Source: Henckelia pumila
Lineage: Eukaryota > Streptophyta > Magnoliopsida > Lamiales > Gesneriaceae
Length of the DNA: 64,000 nucleotides
Assembly (NCBI RefSeq): GCF_033568475.1
Contig: NC_133120.1
Coordinates: 87,996,151 to 88,060,150 of the forward strand
Reading direction: 5' to 3'
Shown: positions 61,001 through 64,000 of the stretch, in pieces
Layout: every line of letters begins with the position of its first letter
Numbering within the stretch: the first letter of the stretch is position 1
The notes under the pieces: generated by a model
What the model was told of the DNA's origin: nothing
Database searches by the model: none
What the model saw: only the letters and a program-made list of their open reading frames with translations
Program-made: the position numbers and the translations under genes

Positions 61001-62359
61001 TGTCGAAAATCAGTGATTATGTTCTGTCAAATGAGCTAGTTAGCATGGCTCTGGCCATGGTTGCGGAGGATCGCCAAATTAATGATGTACTGGAAGAACT
61101 TTTTGCTGAAGAGGTACGTTTCTATATAAAAATTTCATACCATCCAATTACATCATTTCCTTGCTAAACAAAGCTATTCATTTCCATTCTATAATTAATT
61201 TTTTGAATGGCTGATGATAGCTGACTTCTGACGTTTGTTCTATGATATTTCTCATATTTTGAAATTTCTGGCAAGAATACCGTGGAATCTCATTTCATAG
61301 CTAGAAAAAAATTTTGGTCCGAAATGTTATTGTTATGCTTAATTCCAATTGAAAGAAACTAGCCCTTGTACCAACTTCTCAAGTATCCTGTATCCCCATG
61401 TTTTCTAGGGTATATGTTTGGATCAAGGTATTTGATTTATTTTAATTGTAAAAGTACATTTTAAATTTACCATTAATCAACTATTCTCTTCCATCGGCAG
61501 TTGTTTGAAATCATATCTGCAAATCAAATCACCTTGTCCAAACACACACCTAGAGGTTTTTTCTTCTCCCAAGCACACTTCAGTTTCTTTTACCATATTT
61601 CGTTTGGACATTTACTTGTAAAATATTTTTATGAAAGTGTTTTTTAAAACTTTTTATAAAATATTTTAAAAGTTGTTTTAAAAATAAATATTTCTATAAA
61701 AACATTTTAACTTGAAATAATGTTATTCATCTTTGTCTTCCATAGTTCAATTCTAAAAACATATAAAAACATTTTGCAACTATTCTTAAAAAAGTCTACT
61801 TTGAGAACACGTTTCAAAAAATATTTTTCAAAAACATTTTACAAAATTTTATCCAAACACATGCTTTAAGTTTTTTTTTTTCACTTATAAAAACTGAAAA
61901 CATTTTTAAAGTACATGTGCTATCCGAACCTTATTTCTTTTAGAATTCTTTAATTTAGTTACAATATATGCCTATTCTACTCTTCTACGGAAACTTGACA
62001 TCTGTGTTGGATACGTACTGACCCATATCTGAGCTGTGTGCGTGATTCTGCATGGGAGTCTTTTTACAAATAAGGCGCTTCATAGCTCATTGATTATGCA
62101 TGTTCCCTCGTAATCTTTTAGAAGTTTCCACATTTTACAGGGCAACGAGTTACACATAAGAGGAGCAGATCTTTACCTGTATGAAGGTGAAGATTTGAGC
62201 TTCTATGAAATAATCTTACGTGCACGTCAAAGGAGAGAGATTGTAATCGGATATCGTCCATTCAATGCAGAAAAAGCAGTGATCAACCCTTCGGCCAAAA
62301 ATGAGAAAAGAAAGTGGTCCCTAAAGGATGTCTTTGTTGTTATTGCTGAGAAGGAATAA
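55002..62359 (+). CDS. CASTOR: CASTOR-type nuclear-envelope cation channel
   Basis: Exons: 55002-55415, 55679-55750, 56138-56755, 56929-57111, 57735-57794, 57881-58084, 58270-58518, then 59409-59507 (or the alternative 59255-59353), 59749-59943, 60127-60219, 60847-61113 and 62141-62359; 2,673 nt, 890 aa with either form. A Ser/Arg-rich N-terminus is followed by membrane helices near residues 131-148, 202-220, 263-283 and 314-335. The pore filter ADSGN is at 300-304. Two RCK gating domains follow, with NHTLILGWSDKLGSLLNQLA, ERDKEEMELDIAKMEFDF, SGSPLILADLKKVSVSKARA, CGWRRDMEDMI and the end KWSLKDVFVVIAEKE. Sequence and tail match CASTOR more closely than POLLUX/DMI1. In legumes and rice CASTOR is needed for nuclear calcium spiking in root symbiosis. 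At 890 aa it is somewhat longer than Lotus CASTOR (853), mainly at the N-terminus. Intron 4 carries a transposon and intron 7 a hairpin. Confidence 0.95.
57244..57647. mobile_element. non-autonomous DNA transposon in CASTOR intron 4
   Basis: A GC-rich island inside an AT-rich intron, bounded by ATGGTTCGC at the left and its exact reverse complement GCGAACCAT at the right, 404 bp in total. Subterminal GCGATGCGGCC blocks occur twice near the right end (57482 and 57621) and a related block near the left. No clear target duplication was found, so the superfamily is not assigned. Confidence 0.55.
58649..58722. repeat. hairpin (inverted repeat) in CASTOR intron 7
   Basis: GGCTCGGTCAATTTTTTT at the left pairs with AAAAAAATTGACCGAGCC at the right, and pairing continues imperfectly inward (GCAAATTACC with GGTCAAATTGC). 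It would make a strong RNA stem between exon 7 and the duplicated exons. It may be a tiny MITE. Confidence 0.75.
59255..59353 (+). other. CASTOR alternative exon 8a
   Basis: A 99-nt phase-0 exon with acceptor TTATTCAG and donor GTGGTAAGC. It encodes VTDATFIHIARPTRKPQ followed by KILLCGWRRDIDDMIV. It is a tandem duplicate of the next exon: the last 16 residues align at 11 identical positions, yet nearly every shared codon that can differ synonymously does. Its IDDMI form resembles POLLUX/DMI1. It joins in frame to exon 7 and to exon 9. Confidence 0.8.
59409..59507 (+). other. CASTOR alternative exon 8b (CASTOR-like form)
   Basis: A 99-nt phase-0 exon with acceptor AATGCGCAG and donor ACGGTAATT. 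It encodes VWRGNLPLDEIDHKSFE followed by RILLCGWRRDMEDMIT. This is the form closest to known CASTOR proteins (a short variable linker, then ERILFCGWRRDMEDMI). The intron separating it from exon 8a is only 55 nt. Confidence 0.9.
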
Positions 62360-63689
62360 ACGTATTTTCATGCTCACTTGACTATACAAGTCGTAAATTC
62401 TGCTGGGCCGCTGGATTTGCAAGCTCGACGTGACTATATCGAGGATCTCAGCCACAATGTTCGGCGTCTCAACATCTGCTTCGGCGTTTGCTACATTTTT
62501 GCATGGCATCGACTGATCCCTAAATACCTGGTCAGTAAGAGTTTTGGAGAAAAGACTAAAGCGCCGACTCTTTGGCCCCAAGCACCTTCGAACCCTTCTT
62601 TATTAGGTGCTTGTTGCTTAACCTTCTTATGTTTACTTCCGAAAAAAATGTGTTACATGCTACGTTTTTTTTATTTTGAAAAAGGGAATTGTAATGTTAT
62701 TTAATTTCAGGTGAGAAGATGTTGGATCAACTTAATTATGCCTCATAACTGACATGTAATTATCTATACTATTATATAAAAGTTGAGTCTATTATAGTAA
62801 CTAACTTTGAGAACACCAAAATTCTTTATTCCATAATTACTCATTCTTATCCTCTATTTCATTAAACCTCTCTCTAGGGGTGTTCATGGTTTGGTTAACC
62901 GCTCGAACCGAGCCAAAACCGAAAATTCGGTTTGAACCGAAAACCGAACCGAAAATTTGGTTCGTTTTTCGGTTTTCAGATTTTCGGTTCGGTTTTTTTC
63001 GGTCGGTACACCAAACCGAAAACCGATTTTTTTGATTTTTTTGAAATTTTAATTATTTTTTAATATTTTAATTAATATTTTTATTTGTTTTTATTAATAA
63101 ATAAATATAAAATAATTTAAAAATATATAAATTCGGTTAAACCGAAAACCGAACCGAATTTCGGTTTTTAACCGAACCGAACCGTTAAATTCGGTTCGGT
63201 TTTCGGTTTGGATTTTCGGTGAATTTCGGTTCGGTTAACCAAAATTTTGGTTCGATTCGGACCGAATGAACACCCCTATCACTCTCTCAATCTATTTTTT
63301 GATTTAAAAAAAATTACATAAAAAATCATTTATTTTACACATGCAAAGCCATGTGTATTAGTGCATGAGATACTTTAAAATTTTAAGATAATCATAACGA
63401 ATTGATTTATGGCGTCGTAAAAAAATTTAGAGAAAAAAATAAATAGTGTAAAATTAAACAATAATAAGAATACATTTCATTATGTGGACGACTATGTAAT
63501 GACAAAGTTTTAGCTTGAAAAAATCACGCTAGCCTAGTACCCGTTAATTTGAGTGGTGATATGATCAGATTCACACCTCTATTCGCCAAAATTCCGCCCA
63601 AGTTTGAGATCCATGCTTTAAAACATTAGGTGCCAAGAAAATTCGGTTACCTGACTAAGCTTATATGAGTTTAACAAAGGCAACATTAT
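62360..63689. other. 3' flank of CASTOR and intergenic DNA
   Basis: CASTOR 3' UTR (probably to about 62720), then AT-rich DNA holding a hAT-like MITE at 62875-63278. Open frames overlapping the CASTOR 3' UTR show no family resemblance and were not called. Confidence 0.6.
62875..63278. mobile_element. hAT-like MITE packed with TTCGGT/ACCGAA motifs
   Basis: A 404-bp element with exact 12-bp inverted ends TAGGGGTGTTCA and TGAACACCCCTA. Flanking 8-mers CCTCTCTC (62867-62874) and TCACTCTC (63279-63286) agree at six positions, consistent with an old 8-bp hAT target duplication. Both halves are crowded with ACCGAA/TTCGGT hexamers in both orientations, around an AT-rich centre. No coding capacity. 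Confidence 0.78.
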
Positions 63690-63772
63690 CTACATTTCCT
63701 CGGATTCAGCTTTGCTGCCATCTACCAAACGACTGCCCAATCTAACGATGTCTTCGACCAATATTTTTCCAT
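63690..63772 (-). CDS. possible terminal exon of a gene continuing to the right
   Basis: On the minus strand the acceptor TTTGCTTCAG (ending at 63773) is followed by an open frame encoding DGKILVEDIVRLGSRLVDGS and then KAESEEM and TAG. The composition looks like real protein and no other frame is as good. I do not recognise the family. Upstream exons would lie beyond 64000; the remaining 228 bases look intronic. Confidence 0.4.
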
Positions 63773-64000
63773 CTGAAGCAAAGAAAAATACCAAAAAAAC
63801 ACGACGTCAGATTATATTTCGATTACAGGAATCTCACAGCCCAAAATAAATAAATAAACAAATAAATCGTCCAAAAGTTCGTAAGTCATTGGGGTGTTCA
63901 GGAGCTCATGTACAACCAGATCAGTACTACGAGGATCGCTCAATTTTATGTTTGAAATTCAGGATTTTGTTGGGTAAATAAAAGAAAACCAATCTCGGTT

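Noticed and set aside
9798-62359. The gene set as a metabolic or defence gene cluster
   Set aside because: The families (chromatin-like, RNA-binding, GRAS, two carriers, channel) have no shared pathway; the only P450 is dead.
62378-62704. 108-codon plus-strand frame after CASTOR
   Set aside because: It begins in the 3' UTR and has no homologue-like motif; CASTOR ends at the conserved VFVVIAEKE plus stop at 62359.
1-64000. CRISPR arrays, rRNA or tRNA genes
   Set aside because: No regularly spaced repeats or recognisable RNA genes were seen; the tRNA-like strings at 3103 and 6041 are retroelement primer sites.

Overview
The window is nuclear DNA of a flowering plant, most likely a eudicot. 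It is AT-rich, its genes have many GT-AG introns with AT-rich interiors, and every gene recognised belongs to a plant family (GRAS, CASTOR/POLLUX channel, plastid sugar carrier, DUF3531, DUF3755). The species cannot be named from sequence alone. Gene models were assembled by hand: each was checked for GT/AG junctions, reading phase and fit to remembered family sequences. No search was run.

Layout. 1-7.7 kb is a nest of retroelement fossils on the minus strand: a Ty3/gypsy element, running off the left edge, sits inside the Gag region of an older Ty1/copia element. From 9.5 kb the DNA is gene-rich. In order: a DUF3755 SANT-like protein (+, 7 exons, 234 aa); a 71-aa membrane/coiled-coil protein (-, 3 exons) head to head with an ASCH-domain protein (+, 11 exons, 397 aa) across a 565-bp GGCCCA-rich promoter; a 4.2-kb gene-free stretch; an intronless SHORT-ROOT-like GRAS regulator (+, 447 aa); a plastidic glucose transporter 1-like carrier (+, 12 exons, 531 aa); a dead CYP81-type cytochrome P450 fragment (-); a DUF3531 protein (-, 8 exons, 323 aa); a sugar-phosphate/phosphate translocator-like carrier (+, 9 coding exons, 377 aa); and a CASTOR-type nuclear cation channel (+, 890 aa). 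The last exon of another minus-strand gene may lie at the right edge.

Small DNA transposons fill gaps and introns: a hAT MITE with 8-bp target duplications (33.3 kb) and a decayed relative (8.1 kb), a second hAT-like MITE just downstream of CASTOR (62.9 kb), a 1.37-kb Mutator-like element with about 500-bp terminal inverted repeats and a perfect 10-bp target duplication (45.5 kb), and inserts in introns of CASTOR and the glucose transporter.

The most notable observation is in the CASTOR gene. The exon that opens the second RCK domain is present twice in tandem (59255-59353 and 59409-59507). Both copies are exactly 99 nt and phase 0, both have usable splice sites, and they are only 55 nt apart. 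That is the architecture of mutually exclusive exons and would give two channel forms differing at the RCK1-RCK2 junction of the calcium-sensing gating ring. The neighbouring genes do not form a recognisable pathway or cluster.
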